Shown here: positions 54,844 to 64,000 of the stretch, in pieces
How positions within the stretch are numbered: the stretch's first letter is position 1
Layout of the letters: every line of letters starts with the position of its first letter
DNA from: Sphingomonas sp. OK281
Lineage (GTDB): Bacteria > Pseudomonadota > Alphaproteobacteria > Sphingomonadales > Sphingomonadaceae
DNA: 64,000 bases
Assembly: GCF_900115295.1 (NCBI RefSeq)
Contig: NZ_FOVZ01000002.1
Coordinates: forward strand, 248,001-312,000
Reading direction: 5' to 3'
Program-made: the position numbers and the translations under genes
Notes under the pieces: generated by a model
The model's database searches: none
Told to the model about the DNA's origin: nothing
Seen by the model: the letters and a program-made list of their open reading frames with translations, nothing else

Positions 54844-55566
54844 TCAGTACATGTGCTGCCCACCATTGATGCTCAGTGTAGACCCAGTAACGAACCCGCC
54901 CTCCTCCGAACACAAGAACGCGACCCCGCGGGCGATCTCGGTAGCTTGGCCAAGGCGCCCGACCGGGATCTTCGCGACGATCTTCTCCAGCACGTCGGCC
55001 GGCACTGCCGCCACCATGTCCGTATCGATATACCCAGGCGCGATTGCGTTGACCGTCACGCCCGCACGCGCGCCTTCCTGCGCCAGGGCTTTCGTGAAGC
55101 CGTGGATGCCGGACTTGGCCGCAGCATAGTTCACCTGGCCATACTGACCGGCCTGACCGTTGATCGAGCCGATGTTGACGATCCGCCCCCATTTGCGCGT
55201 GCGCATGCCTGGGAACACCGCCTTGGCCATGTTGAAACACCCGCCAAGGTTGGTGTCCATCACCTCTTTCCAATCCTGGTACGTCATCTTCAGGATCGTG
55301 CCGTCGCGGGTGATGCCGGCGTTGTTCACGACGATATCGACATCGCCCAGATCGGCGGCGACCTGCGCGCAGCCGGCCTGACACGCGTCATAGTCGGCGA
55401 CGTCCCACTTGTACGCCTTGATCCCGGTGCGCTCGGTGAACTCGCGCGCGCGGTCGTCGTTGCCGGCATAGGTCGCTGCGACGGTCAGGCCCATGTCCTG
55501 CAATGCGAGACTGATCGCTTCGCCGATTCCGCGCGTACCACCGGTTACAATTGCGACGCGTGCCAT
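54844..55566 (-). CDS. phaB: Acetoacetyl-CoA reductase
   Basis: Reduces acetoacetyl-CoA to (R)-3-hydroxybutyryl-CoA with NADPH, supplying PhaC. A 240-residue short-chain dehydrogenase: NADP loop VTGGTRGIGEAIS (about 7-19), NNAGITRDG (about 86-94), catalytic Ser in GSINGQAGQYGQ and the Y-x3-K motif in NYAAAKSGIHGFTKALAQE. NGGQHMY at the C-terminus is characteristic of PhaB. FabG is the closest alternative, but the ending and QYGQ region favour PhaB. hemH lies just upstream on the same strand with a 30-base gap. Confidence 0.94.
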   Translation of the reverse strand: MARVAIVTGGTRGIGEAISLALQDMGLTVAATYAGNDDRAREFTERTGIKAYKWDVADYDACQAGCAQVAADLGDVDIVVNNAGITRDGTILKMTYQDWKEVMDTNLGGCFNMAKAVFPGMRTRKWGRIVNIGSINGQAGQYGQVNYAAAKSGIHGFTKALAQEGARAGVTVNAIAPGYIDTDMVAAVPADVLEKIVAKIPVGRLGQATEIARGVAFLCSEEGGFVTGSTLSINGGQHMY

Positions 55567-55596
55567 CAGTCTCTCTCCTCAGTGTTTTGCCGAAGG

Positions 55597-56604
55597 CTAG
55601 CCAGCCCGCACCCATCCTTCAAGCTCGCCCGCCAAAATGCTGCGCAACATTTCCACGCCGACCGGGCTGTCGTTGAGGCAGGGGAGGTAAGCGAAGTGCG
55701 TCCCGCCAGCCTCTTCGAAGCTCTCGCGCCCGCGGATCGACAGTTCCTCCAGCGTCTCCAGGCAATCGGCGGAAAAGCCCGGCGCGAAGATCGCGACCTT
55801 GGTCTTGCCCGCCTTGGCGAGCGCGACGAGCGTCTCGTCGGTCGCCGGCCCCAGCCACTTCTGCGGCCCGAACCGCGACTGGAACGCGATCGTCAGCTCG
55901 CGCCCCATCCGCTCGCCGAGCAACCGCGCGGTCTTCTGGCAGTGGCAGTGATACGGATCGCCCTGCTGCAAGGTGCGCTTCGGCATCCCGTGGAAGCTGG
56001 CCACGATCGCGTCGGGCGTGAAATCAAGCGCGGAGAGCCCCTCTTCGAGCGAGTCCTTTAGCGCGTCGACATAGAGCATGTCGTCATAGTAAGGCGGGAG
56101 CGTGCGGATTGCCGGCTGCCACCGAAGCCCCGCTAGATGCTTGAACGCCTTGTCGTTCGCGGTCGCGGTCGTTGCTGCGCAATATTGCGGGTAGAGCGGC
56201 GCGAGCAGGATGCGTTCGCAGCCCGCTGCCTTCATCGCGGTCAGCCGGTCCGAGATCGACGGATTGCCGTAGCGCATCGCCCAGTCGACCAGCACTTTTG
56301 GCCCGAATGCGTCCTTCAGCGCTGTCGCCTGCAACCGCGTGATCGCGGCCAGCGGCGAGCCATCCTCGCGCCAGACCTGCGAATAGGCGTGCGCGGACTT
56401 TTTCGGGCGCGTGTTGAGGATGATGCCGCGCAGGATCGGCTGCCACGCGATCTGCGGGATCTCGACGACGCGCGAATCGGACAGGAACTCGCCGAGATAG
56501 CGCTTCACCGATTTCGCATCGGGGCCATCGGGCGTGCCGAGGTTCATCAGCAACACGCCGATCTTGGGTTTCGGAATCGGGGGATGATCGGGGGGCAGGG
56601 TCAT
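55597..56604 (-). CDS. hemH: Ferrochelatase
   Basis: Inserts ferrous iron into protoporphyrin IX, the last step of haem synthesis. The 335 residues show KIGVLLMNLGTPDGPDAKSV, with LGTP as the family start, MRYGNPSI, and PLYPQYCAATTATAND. The catalytic His is in ASFHGMPKRTLQQGDPYHC. The C-terminal ADCLETLEELSIRGRESF carries the conserved Glu residues. Its ATG overlaps the stop of the molybdoenzyme gene upstream (ATGA), so the two are coupled. Confidence 0.96.
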   Translation of the reverse strand: MTLPPDHPPIPKPKIGVLLMNLGTPDGPDAKSVKRYLGEFLSDSRVVEIPQIAWQPILRGIILNTRPKKSAHAYSQVWREDGSPLAAITRLQATALKDAFGPKVLVDWAMRYGNPSISDRLTAMKAAGCERILLAPLYPQYCAATTATANDKAFKHLAGLRWQPAIRTLPPYYDDMLYVDALKDSLEEGLSALDFTPDAIVASFHGMPKRTLQQGDPYHCHCQKTARLLGERMGRELTIAFQSRFGPQKWLGPATDETLVALAKAGKTKVAIFAPGFSADCLETLEELSIRGRESFEEAGGTHFAYLPCLNDSPVGVEMLRSILAGELEGWVRAG

Positions 56605-58787
56605 GGCGCTGGTCTTAAAGGCAAATTGCGGATGCGGAAGCCCGTTGACGCATAGAGTGCGTTGGCGATCGCGGGCGCGACCGCGGGGACGCCGAGTTCG
56701 CCGACGCCGCCGGGGGCTTCGTCGCTACGGATGACCTCTACCGTGATATCGGGCGTGTCGGCGAGGCGGGGCAGGCCGATCGTGTCGAACCCGCGTGCGT
56801 CGGCGAGGCCGCGGGTGAAACCGGTCGATGCGCCGAGTGCGGCGGCCATGCCGAAGATCAGCCCGCCCTCGATCTGTTGGCGAACGATGTCGGGGTTGAT
56901 CTGCGCACCGCAATCGACCGCGGCGACGAGGCGGTCGACCACCGGGCGCTGGTCCGCCCCGATGTGCGCCTCTGCCATGACGGCGATGTAGCTGCCGCGG
57001 AACGCGTAGGCTGCGATGCCCTGGCCGCTGCCGGCGACGCCGCCGTCCCAGCCGCCGAGCGCCGCTGCGGTCGACAGACAGCGCGCGAGTCGCGGTTCGC
57101 CGCCAAGCATGGCGATGCGGAACGACATCGGTTCGGACTGCGCGGTGCGCGCGAGTTCGTCGAGGAAGCATTCGGTGAAGAACGCGGTGTAGCCATGCGC
57201 GCCACCGCGGAGGTAGCCGGTCGGGATGCCGATCTCGGCGGGGTGGTGCTCGACCGTATAGGCGGGGATGCGATAGACCGGCGCCGCGCCCGCGACGGCA
57301 TAGCGGTCGCCTTTGACGCCGATCAGCGCCGCTTCGGTTGCGAGGCCCGGCATCATCCGGCGTGCCATCTCGGCGCCGGTGGAGGGGGCTGCGATGTTGG
57401 CCGACCAGCCCATGATCGCGCCGTTGGGGGCGAGCCGCGCGGCCATTTTCGCGACGGCGGGTGGGCGGTAGTGATCGTGAAGCGAATCCTCGCCGCGCGA
57501 CCAGACGAGGCTGACTGGGCGGCGGAGTTTGACCGCGAGCACCGCCGCTTGTTCGGCGACATCGTGTTCGAGCGCGGCGCCGAACGATCCGCCGATCAGC
57601 ATCGGATGGACGACGACGGCATCCTCGCTGAGGTCCGCCGCGCGTGCCGCTGCCGATCGTGCGAGCCCCGGCGCTTGCGTTGCCAGCCAGAGTTCGAGGC
57701 GGCCGTTCGAGAAGGAGGCGGTCGCGCTGCGGGTCTCGATCGCTGCGTGCAGGCCCAGGCTTGCGCGGTAGGCGGCGGTGAGGAGCTTGGCGCCCTGGAA
57801 GGTCGCGGCAACGTCGCCTGCCGAGGCCATCTGCTTGCCGGGACGGGCTAGCGCGGCGTCGAGTGTTGCGTCGATCGACTTGGTATCGGGGAGGGGGGCG
57901 TCGTTCTCGAATCGCGGGGCGAGGGCGTCGAGCGCCTTTTGTGCGGCCCACCCTGTCGTCGCGACGGCCGCGACCCAGCGCGGGTTCTCGACCACCGACA
58001 GCACGCCGCGGATGCGATCGGCGGCGGCGCGGTCGACCCTAGTCAGGCGACTGCCGACCGGGCCTTGGCGGATTGCGGCGTGGACCATGTCGGCGAGGCG
58101 GACGTCGCCCGCGAAATTGGCCGAGCCGTCGACTTTCGACGGGGTGTCGAGGCGGGGGACGGATTTGCCGACCAACTTGCCGGCGCCCTGGATGCCGAGC
58201 GGTAGGGGATCGGGGAGGGTAAACTTCGCGGCCTCCTCGGCGAGTTCGGCGAAGCGGATGCGCTTGGTTTGGTAGGTGCAGAAGCCGGCGTCGACGTTGA
58301 CCTGGGTCCAGTCGGCGTCCCAGCGCTTGGCCGCCGCCATGCAGAGCAGCGCGCGGGCGCCTGCGCCGGCCTCTCGGCAGGCTTGCTCGAACATCCGGAT
58401 CGAGCTGGATCCGCCGGTGAGCATCGGTGGTTGCGGGGTGCCTTGCGGGAGGCGGTCGAACAGGCTTTCGAACAGGTCGTGCGTGCCGATTGGGTTGGCG
58501 TAGAGCGGGTTGAGGGGGGCGGGCTCGACGCCGATCGTGCGCCAGTCCGCGCCGAGCTCGTCCGCGACGATCTGGGGGAGGGTGGTGTAGACGCCCTGGC
58601 CGTGTTCGACTTGCGGGACGGCGATGGTGACGTGGCCGTCGGTGCCGATCTTGAGCCACGCGCCGAATGGCGTTTCGCCGGGGTTGGCGACGAGGTTTGG
58701 GGCGTAGGTTCGTGGCCAGAGACCCCAGGCGACGACGAGCCCGATCCCCGCGCCGCCGCCGACTAAAATCTCACGCCTGCTAATCAT
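56601..58787 (-). CDS. Molybdopterin-binding oxidoreductase subunit (IorB-like, orphan)
   Basis: A 728-residue protein of the xanthine dehydrogenase family, in the aldehyde/isoquinoline oxidoreductase beta-subunit branch. A Tat signal MISRREILVGGGAGIG with the twin Arg suggests periplasmic export or membrane anchoring. The small-domain start AWLKIGTDGHVTIAVPQVEHGQG (core VPQVEHGQG) is typical, and DTPSKVDGSANFAGDV begins the substrate domain. IGGSFGAALEHDVAEQ and the C-terminal GVGELGVPAVAPAIANAL, with the active-site Glu, bind the molybdenum cofactor. No [2Fe-2S] small subunit (IorA) is adjacent, so the partner lies elsewhere or is missing. Confidence 0.9.
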   Translation of the reverse strand: MISRREILVGGGAGIGLVVAWGLWPRTYAPNLVANPGETPFGAWLKIGTDGHVTIAVPQVEHGQGVYTTLPQIVADELGADWRTIGVEPAPLNPLYANPIGTHDLFESLFDRLPQGTPQPPMLTGGSSSIRMFEQACREAGAGARALLCMAAAKRWDADWTQVNVDAGFCTYQTKRIRFAELAEEAAKFTLPDPLPLGIQGAGKLVGKSVPRLDTPSKVDGSANFAGDVRLADMVHAAIRQGPVGSRLTRVDRAAADRIRGVLSVVENPRWVAAVATTGWAAQKALDALAPRFENDAPLPDTKSIDATLDAALARPGKQMASAGDVAATFQGAKLLTAAYRASLGLHAAIETRSATASFSNGRLELWLATQAPGLARSAAARAADLSEDAVVVHPMLIGGSFGAALEHDVAEQAAVLAVKLRRPVSLVWSRGEDSLHDHYRPPAVAKMAARLAPNGAIMGWSANIAAPSTGAEMARRMMPGLATEAALIGVKGDRYAVAGAAPVYRIPAYTVEHHPAEIGIPTGYLRGGAHGYTAFFTECFLDELARTAQSEPMSFRIAMLGGEPRLARCLSTAAALGGWDGGVAGSGQGIAAYAFRGSYIAVMAEAHIGADQRPVVDRLVAAVDCGAQINPDIVRQQIEGGLIFGMAAALGASTGFTRGLADARGFDTIGLPRLADTPDITVEVIRSDEAPGGVGELGVPAVAPAIANALYASTGFRIRNLPLRPAP

Positions 58788-58800
58788 GAGGTGGCTCTAA

Positions 58801-58943
58801 TCCTTCTCCCCCACGGGGAGAAGGTGGCGCGAAGCGTCGGATGAGGGGGAGTGGGTCTCCGGGACTTTGCCGGGAGTCTCACTGCCCCTCTCCCTTCCGT
58901 CGCCAAGTGGCTCCTCCCTCCCTCTCCCCGTAGGGGCGAGGGA
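58801..58943. repeat. Bipartite palindromic repeat, family B (CCTTCTCCCCCACGGGGAGA type)
   Basis: CCTTCTCCCCCACGGGGAGA with AGGTGGCGCGAAGCGTCGG faces GTGGCTCCTCCCTCCCTCTC with CCCGTAGGGGCGAGGG. The arms are less regular than in other families. It separates two genes of the same strand. Confidence 0.8.
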
Positions 58944-58945
58944 AT

Positions 58946-60634
<1,689 letters not shown>

Positions 60635-60701
60635 ATCGCTCTCCTACTTGGTCTTATCGTTATCGGTCTTTATGCAGGGGCGAACGCGTGGGGAAAAGCC
60701 T

Positions 60702-61586
60702 TTGATCCTGTCGACCATTTCAGCTGCCGTCGGCAGTCACATCCGCTTCGAGGATCTGGGGCTCCACCCCGACGTCTTCTCGATCGGCTTCTTTACGCTG
60801 CGTTGGTACAGCCTTGCCTATATCGGCGGGATCCTGCTCGGCTGGTGGTATCTGCTGAAGCTGCTCGCCCAGCCCGGCGCACCGATGGCGCGGCGGCATG
60901 CCGACGACCTGGTGTTCTACGCGACGCTCGGCATCATCCTCGGCGGGCGGCTCGGCTATGTGATCTTCTACGCGCCGGAGATGTTCCTGCATCCGCTGCG
61001 TATCTTCCGGCTCTGGGATGGCGGCATGTCGTTTCATGGCGGCGTCATCGGCACGTCGATCGGGCTGATCCTGTTCGCGCGGAAGCACCAGCTCAACTGG
61101 TTGCGCGTGCACGATTATATCGCGTGCTGCGTGCCCTTCGGACTGTTCTTCGGGCGGCTGGCGAACTTCGTGAATGGCGAACTGTGGGGCAAGCCGACCG
61201 ATGTTGCGTGGGGGATCATCTTCGAGCGCACGGTGCCGTTCGGGATGGTCGAGCCGGCGCGGCACCCGAGCCAGCTGTACGAGGCGGGGCTGGAGGGTAT
61301 CGTCCTGTTCGCGCTGCTGTGGTTCGCGTTCTGGAAGACCAAGGCGCGGTATGACCCGGGCAAGCTCGTCGGGTTGTTCGTGCTGGGGTACGGGATCGCG
61401 CGGTTTACCGTCGAGTTCTTCCGCGAGCCGGATTCGCAGCTGCGGGCGTTTGCCGAGCATACCGGGCTGCACATGGGGCAGTGGCTGTGCGTGCCGATGA
61501 TCGTCGGTGGCGCGTATCTGGTGGCGACGTCGGCCAAGCGGCGCGTGCGGGTCGAGTCGATCGCGGGGACGGCGAGCGTCGCTTAA
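60702..61586 (+). CDS. lgt: Prolipoprotein diacylglyceryl transferase
   Basis: Attaches diacylglycerol to the lipobox Cys of prolipoproteins in the inner membrane. The 294 residues contain [29 protein letters not shown], and the Lgt signature [17 protein letters not shown] at about 150-166. [12 protein letters not shown] and [11 protein letters not shown] near the C-terminus are also conserved. TTG 60702 is preferred, because GGGGAA lies seven bases upstream and it gives [19 protein letters not shown], similar to relatives. ATG 60672 is possible but lacks a ribosome site. It is followed by a family-D repeat and the midA-like gene. Confidence 0.95.
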   Translation: MILSTISAAVGSHIRFEDLGLHPDVFSIGFFTLRWYSLAYIGGILLGWWYLLKLLAQPGAPMARRHADDLVFYATLGIILGGRLGYVIFYAPEMFLHPLRIFRLWDGGMSFHGGVIGTSIGLILFARKHQLNWLRVHDYIACCVPFGLFFGRLANFVNGELWGKPTDVAWGIIFERTVPFGMVEPARHPSQLYEAGLEGIVLFALLWFAFWKTKARYDPGKLVGLFVLGYGIARFTVEFFREPDSQLRAFAEHTGLHMGQWLCVPMIVGGAYLVATSAKRRVRVESIAGTASVA

Positions 61587-61587
61587 C

Positions 61588-61690
61588 GCCCCTCCCGCTT
61601 GCGGGAGGGGTTGGGGGAGGGCATGGCCGCAAATGTCATGGCCAACGATAATCCAGCCCCTCCCCTAACCCCTCCCGCAAGCGGAAGGGG
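61588..61690. repeat. Family D palindromic repeat running into the midA-like gene
   Basis: GCCCCTCCCGCTTGCGGGAG with GGGTTGGGGGAGGGC is the left arm, upstream of the next gene. The right arm, AACCCCTCCCGCAAGCGGAA with GGGG, lies inside its first 25 codons and encodes LTPPASGRG. Sister of the copy at 14081. Confidence 0.9.
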
Positions 61691-62726
61691 GATAGACACC
61701 GCCCTCCCGGAACGTCTCGCCCGAGCGATTGCGCTCGCGGGTCCGATTCCCGTTGCGCAGTATATGGCGGCGGCGAACGCGCATTATTATGCGACGCGCG
61801 ACCCGTTGGGGGCGGCGGGCGACTTCACCACTGCGCCCGAGATCAGCCAGATGTTCGGCGAGCTTGTCGGTTTGTGGTGTGCTGATCTTTGGGACCGCGC
61901 TGGGCGGCCCGAGGTGGCGTGGGTCGAGCTCGGGCCGGGTCGCGGGACGCTGGCCGCCGATGCCGCGCGGGCGATGGCGAAGGCCGGGCTGGAGCCGCCG
62001 GTACATTTCGTCGAGACCAGCCCCGCGCTGCGTGCCGCGCAGGCCGAGCGCGTGCCCGCTGCGACGTGGCACGACGCGGTCGACACGTTGCCCACCGATC
62101 GCCCGCTGATCGTCGTCGCCAACGAGTTCTTCGACGCGCTGCCGATCCGGCAGTTGGTGAAGCGCGAGCAGTGGCATGAACGGCTCGTCGCGGCGCAGGA
62201 CCTGCTGTTCCTGCCGATCGCCGGGAAGCCGCTCCCGGATGCCGTCATCCCCGAGCCGTTCCGCGACGCGCCCGCAGGCTCGATCCTGGAAACCTCGCCT
62301 GCCGCCGTGACCATCATCCGTGGTCTCGCCAAGCGGATCGCCGCGCAGGGCGGTGCGCTGATCGCGATCGACTATGGCTATGAGGGGCCGGCGCTCGGCG
62401 ACACGTTGCAGGCGGTGCGCGGGCATGCGTTCGCCAATCCGTTCGAGGCGCCCGGCGAGCACGACCTGACCGCGCATGTCGACTTCACCACGCTCGCTGC
62501 GGCCGCCCAAACGGAGGGCGCGGTCGCATGGGGGCCGGTGACGCAGCGCGACCTGCTCGGCGCGCTCGGGATCGATTCGCGGACGTCGGCGCTCGCCAAG
62601 GCGTCGCCTGCGCGGGCGGAAGCACTGGCGGCGGATCGGAGGAGGTTGATGGACGATATGGGTACGCTCTTCAAAGCGCTGGCGATCACCGCGCCGAACT
62701 GGCCGACACCGGCGGCATTCGCATGA
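61623..62726 (+). CDS. MidA-family (DUF185) SAM-dependent methyltransferase
   Basis: A 367-residue protein of the NDUFAF7/MidA family, which methylates an arginine of a complex I subunit in mitochondria; the bacterial role is less clear. DFTTAPEISQMFGELVG is the family start, WVELGPGRGTLAADAAR the SAM loop (about 102-118), VANEFFDALPIRQ the next block, and IDYGYEGPALGDTLQAVRGH the last. The N-terminal ~23 residues (PAPPLTPPASGRG) come from the right arm of a family-D repeat. Starts ATG 61623 and 61638 both lie within the element. lgt-midA-pgeF is a common alphaproteobacterial order. Confidence 0.92.
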   Translation: MAANVMANDNPAPPLTPPASGRGIDTALPERLARAIALAGPIPVAQYMAAANAHYYATRDPLGAAGDFTTAPEISQMFGELVGLWCADLWDRAGRPEVAWVELGPGRGTLAADAARAMAKAGLEPPVHFVETSPALRAAQAERVPAATWHDAVDTLPTDRPLIVVANEFFDALPIRQLVKREQWHERLVAAQDLLFLPIAGKPLPDAVIPEPFRDAPAGSILETSPAAVTIIRGLAKRIAAQGGALIAIDYGYEGPALGDTLQAVRGHAFANPFEAPGEHDLTAHVDFTTLAAAAQTEGAVAWGPVTQRDLLGALGIDSRTSALAKASPARAEALAADRRRLMDDMGTLFKALAITAPNWPTPAAFA

Positions 62727-63235
62727 TCGCCTATCGCAATGCGGTGCCCGCCGACGGTGCAGAACTCGGTTCGATGGCGAAGCAGTCTTTCACCGATACG
62801 TTCGGTACGCTGTACCGGCCTGAAGACCTCGCCGCGTTCCTGGAGCAGACGTTTGGCGAGAACGGGCTTCCGGCGCAACTGTCCGACCCTGCCTTCACGG
62901 TGCGGGTCGCGGTGGACGAGGCGGGTGAGATCGTCGGGTTTGCGAAGATCGGCCCGGTGGCGTTTCCCGGCGACTGGCAGGCGACGGCGATCGAACTTCA
63001 CCAGCTTTACGTGCGCAGCGACCAGCATGGTGCGGGTGTCGGCCCGGCGTTGATGGACTGGGTGATCGATGTCGCACGGGCCGATGGCCGGACGGAAGTT
63101 ATCCTTAGCGTGTATGTGGACAACCACCGGGCGCATCGGTTCTATCAGCGATACGGCTTCGTCGAGATCGGGCGGTATGTGTTCATGGTCGGGGAGCAGC
63201 CTGATGATGACCGGATCATGCGGCTTGTGCTGTGA
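62723..63235 (+). CDS. GNAT-family N-acetyltransferase
   Basis: A 170-residue acetyltransferase. The acetyl-CoA loop is ELHQLYVRSDQHGAGVGPAL (the Q/RxxGxG/A site is QHGAGVG, about 98-104). VILSVYVDNHRAHRFYQRYGF near 130-150 is the conserved C-terminal GNAT motif. SFTDTFGTLYRPEDLAAFL near the N-terminus is typical of the PaiA/spermidine-type group, so a polyamine substrate is possible. ATG 62723 overlaps the midA stop (ATGA). It sits within the usual lgt-midA-pgeF order, where it is extra. Confidence 0.93.
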   Translation: MIAYRNAVPADGAELGSMAKQSFTDTFGTLYRPEDLAAFLEQTFGENGLPAQLSDPAFTVRVAVDEAGEIVGFAKIGPVAFPGDWQATAIELHQLYVRSDQHGAGVGPALMDWVIDVARADGRTEVILSVYVDNHRAHRFYQRYGFVEIGRYVFMVGEQPDDDRIMRLVL

Positions 63236-63268
63236 TCGTCGGCGCTACCAGCATCGCGCGGAACGGTA

Positions 63269-63373
63269 CCACCCCGGCGGAGGCCGGGGCCCAATTGGAA
63301 AGGTTGCAGTAACGATGCGCAGTCCCCTGTCAGCAACGTCCCCCAATTGGGCCCCGGCCTTCGCCGGGGTGGA
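63269..63373. repeat. Bipartite palindromic repeat, family F
   Basis: CCACCCCGGCGGAGGCCGGG and CCCGGCCTTCGCCGGGGTGG, with the TTGGAAAGGT...GTAACG spacer shared with 18246. The gap from its right end to the pgeF ATG is 22 bases. Confidence 0.92.
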
Positions 63374-63395
63374 GCTATCTGAGGGGCGGTCGCTA

Positions 63396-64000
63396 TGACC
63401 ATCGACCTCATCCGCGCGAAGGCGCTTGGCGACATCCCGCATGGCTTTCTCGGCCGGCGTGGCGGTGTCTCGACCGGGGCGTATGCCAGCCTCAACGTCG
63501 GCATCGGCTCCCATGATGATCCCGCCCACATCGCCGAGAACCGCCGTCGCGCTACCGAGGCGGTGCTGCCCGGTGCGAGACTCGTCGGTCTCTATCAAGT
63601 CCATTCCGCCGACGCGGTCACCGTGATCGAGCCGTTCGACGACGCGATCCGTCCGCATGCCGATGCGCTGGTCACTGACCGGCCCGGCCTCGCGCTCGGC
63701 ATCCTCACCGCGGACTGCGCGCCCGTCTTGTTCGCCGACGCGCACGCCGGCGTCGTTGCGGCAGCCCATGCCGGCTGGAAAGGCGCGCTCGGCGGCGTCA
63801 CCGATGCGACGATCCTCGCGATGGAGGCGATCGGTGCGCACCGCGACCGGATCGTCGCCGCGGTCGGGCCGTGCATCGCGCGCGCCAGCTATGAGGTCGA
63901 CGACGGCTTCATCCGCCGGTTCTGCGAGGCGGATCCGGAGAACGAGCGCTTCTTCGCGGACGGTCGCGCCGTCGAGAACAGGGGCGATCATTACCAGTTC
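63396..64000 (+). CDS. pgeF: Purine nucleoside phosphorylase / peptidoglycan editing factor, laccase domain (partial, runs off right end)
   Basis: The first 201 residues of a YfiH/PgeF-type multicopper-like protein, known as a purine nucleoside phosphorylase and as an editing factor in peptidoglycan precursor synthesis. The metal ligands are visible: the His in YQVHSADAV (about 69), the Cys in LTADCAPVLF (about 110) and the His in AAHAGWKGALGG (about 127). GPCIARASYEVDDGF follows. The start, MTIDLIRAKALGDIPHGFLG, has GAGGGGCGG upstream. The 3' end is cut by the window edge. Confidence 0.93.

Overview
The window is high-GC alphaproteobacterial chromosome, almost certainly from a Sphingomonas-like organism (Sphingomonadales). 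The evidence is the gene content: a CcrM-type GANTC methylase, class I PHA synthase with phasin, a small aa3-oxidase subunit IV, a three-gene proton-translocating transhydrogenase and a single long RelA/SpoT protein. Dispersed GC-rich palindromic repeats are also very dense. No rRNA, prophage, insertion sequence or CRISPR array was seen. Two tRNA genes are present (Lys-TTT, Val-TAC).

Layout. 1-9400: DUF4337 protein, lipoprotein metallo-hydrolase, family-5-like uracil-DNA glycosylase, folK, tRNA-Lys, PAP2 phosphatase, CitE-like lyase, galE, msrA, a Sua5/TsaC enzyme and an acyl-CoA dehydrogenase. 9400-16500: a repeat-rich stretch, arylamine N-acetyltransferase, GntR regulator with nitroreductase, POT peptide transporter, aldo/keto reductase and DAACS symporter. 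16500-25100: glmM, DUF1272, thiD, rnhB, ccrM, folP, bestrophin and an NtrC-type regulator. 25200-33000: oxidase subunit IV, pntAA / DUF559 / pntAB / pntB, a winged-helix protein, tRNA-Val, XRE and DUF6456 proteins, a DapF-like epimerase and a fasciclin protein. 33000-38600: CNT nucleoside transporter, queuosine-precursor transporter, argB, then yggT / DUF167 / folD / marC in tight overlap.

38700-43100 holds a glycosylation island: a GT-C-like membrane protein, a GtrA flippase, a methyltransferase and a GtrB-like GT2 enzyme. 43100-49000: the RelA/SpoT homologue, a small secreted protein facing an HxlR regulator, and alaC / TauE / thioesterase. 49100-56600: phaC, phaP, clpS, a Crp/Fnr regulator, murA, phaB, hemH. 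56600-64000: an orphan IorB-like molybdoenzyme subunit, an acyl-CoA synthetase, lgt, midA-like, a GNAT and the start of pgeF.

The most unusual feature is the repeats. At least ten sequence families of bipartite palindromic elements (roughly 30-150 bp) are scattered through the window. They sit at 11 of the 14 tail-to-tail gene junctions and at only 1 of 14 head-to-head junctions. Two copies lie in frame inside conserved enzymes (TsaC/Sua5 and ThiD), each adding about 20-40 residues. Others supply the ribosome-binding site or first codons of neighbouring genes (DUF559 gene, midA-like gene). This resembles what is known for Rickettsia palindromic elements, but the families differ. Other leads are a cluster of five GANTC sites just upstream of ccrM, perfect palindromes in the hxlR and phaP promoters, a heptamer array between two transporter genes, an NtrC-type receiver lacking its switch Thr, and several genes without a normal start codon.
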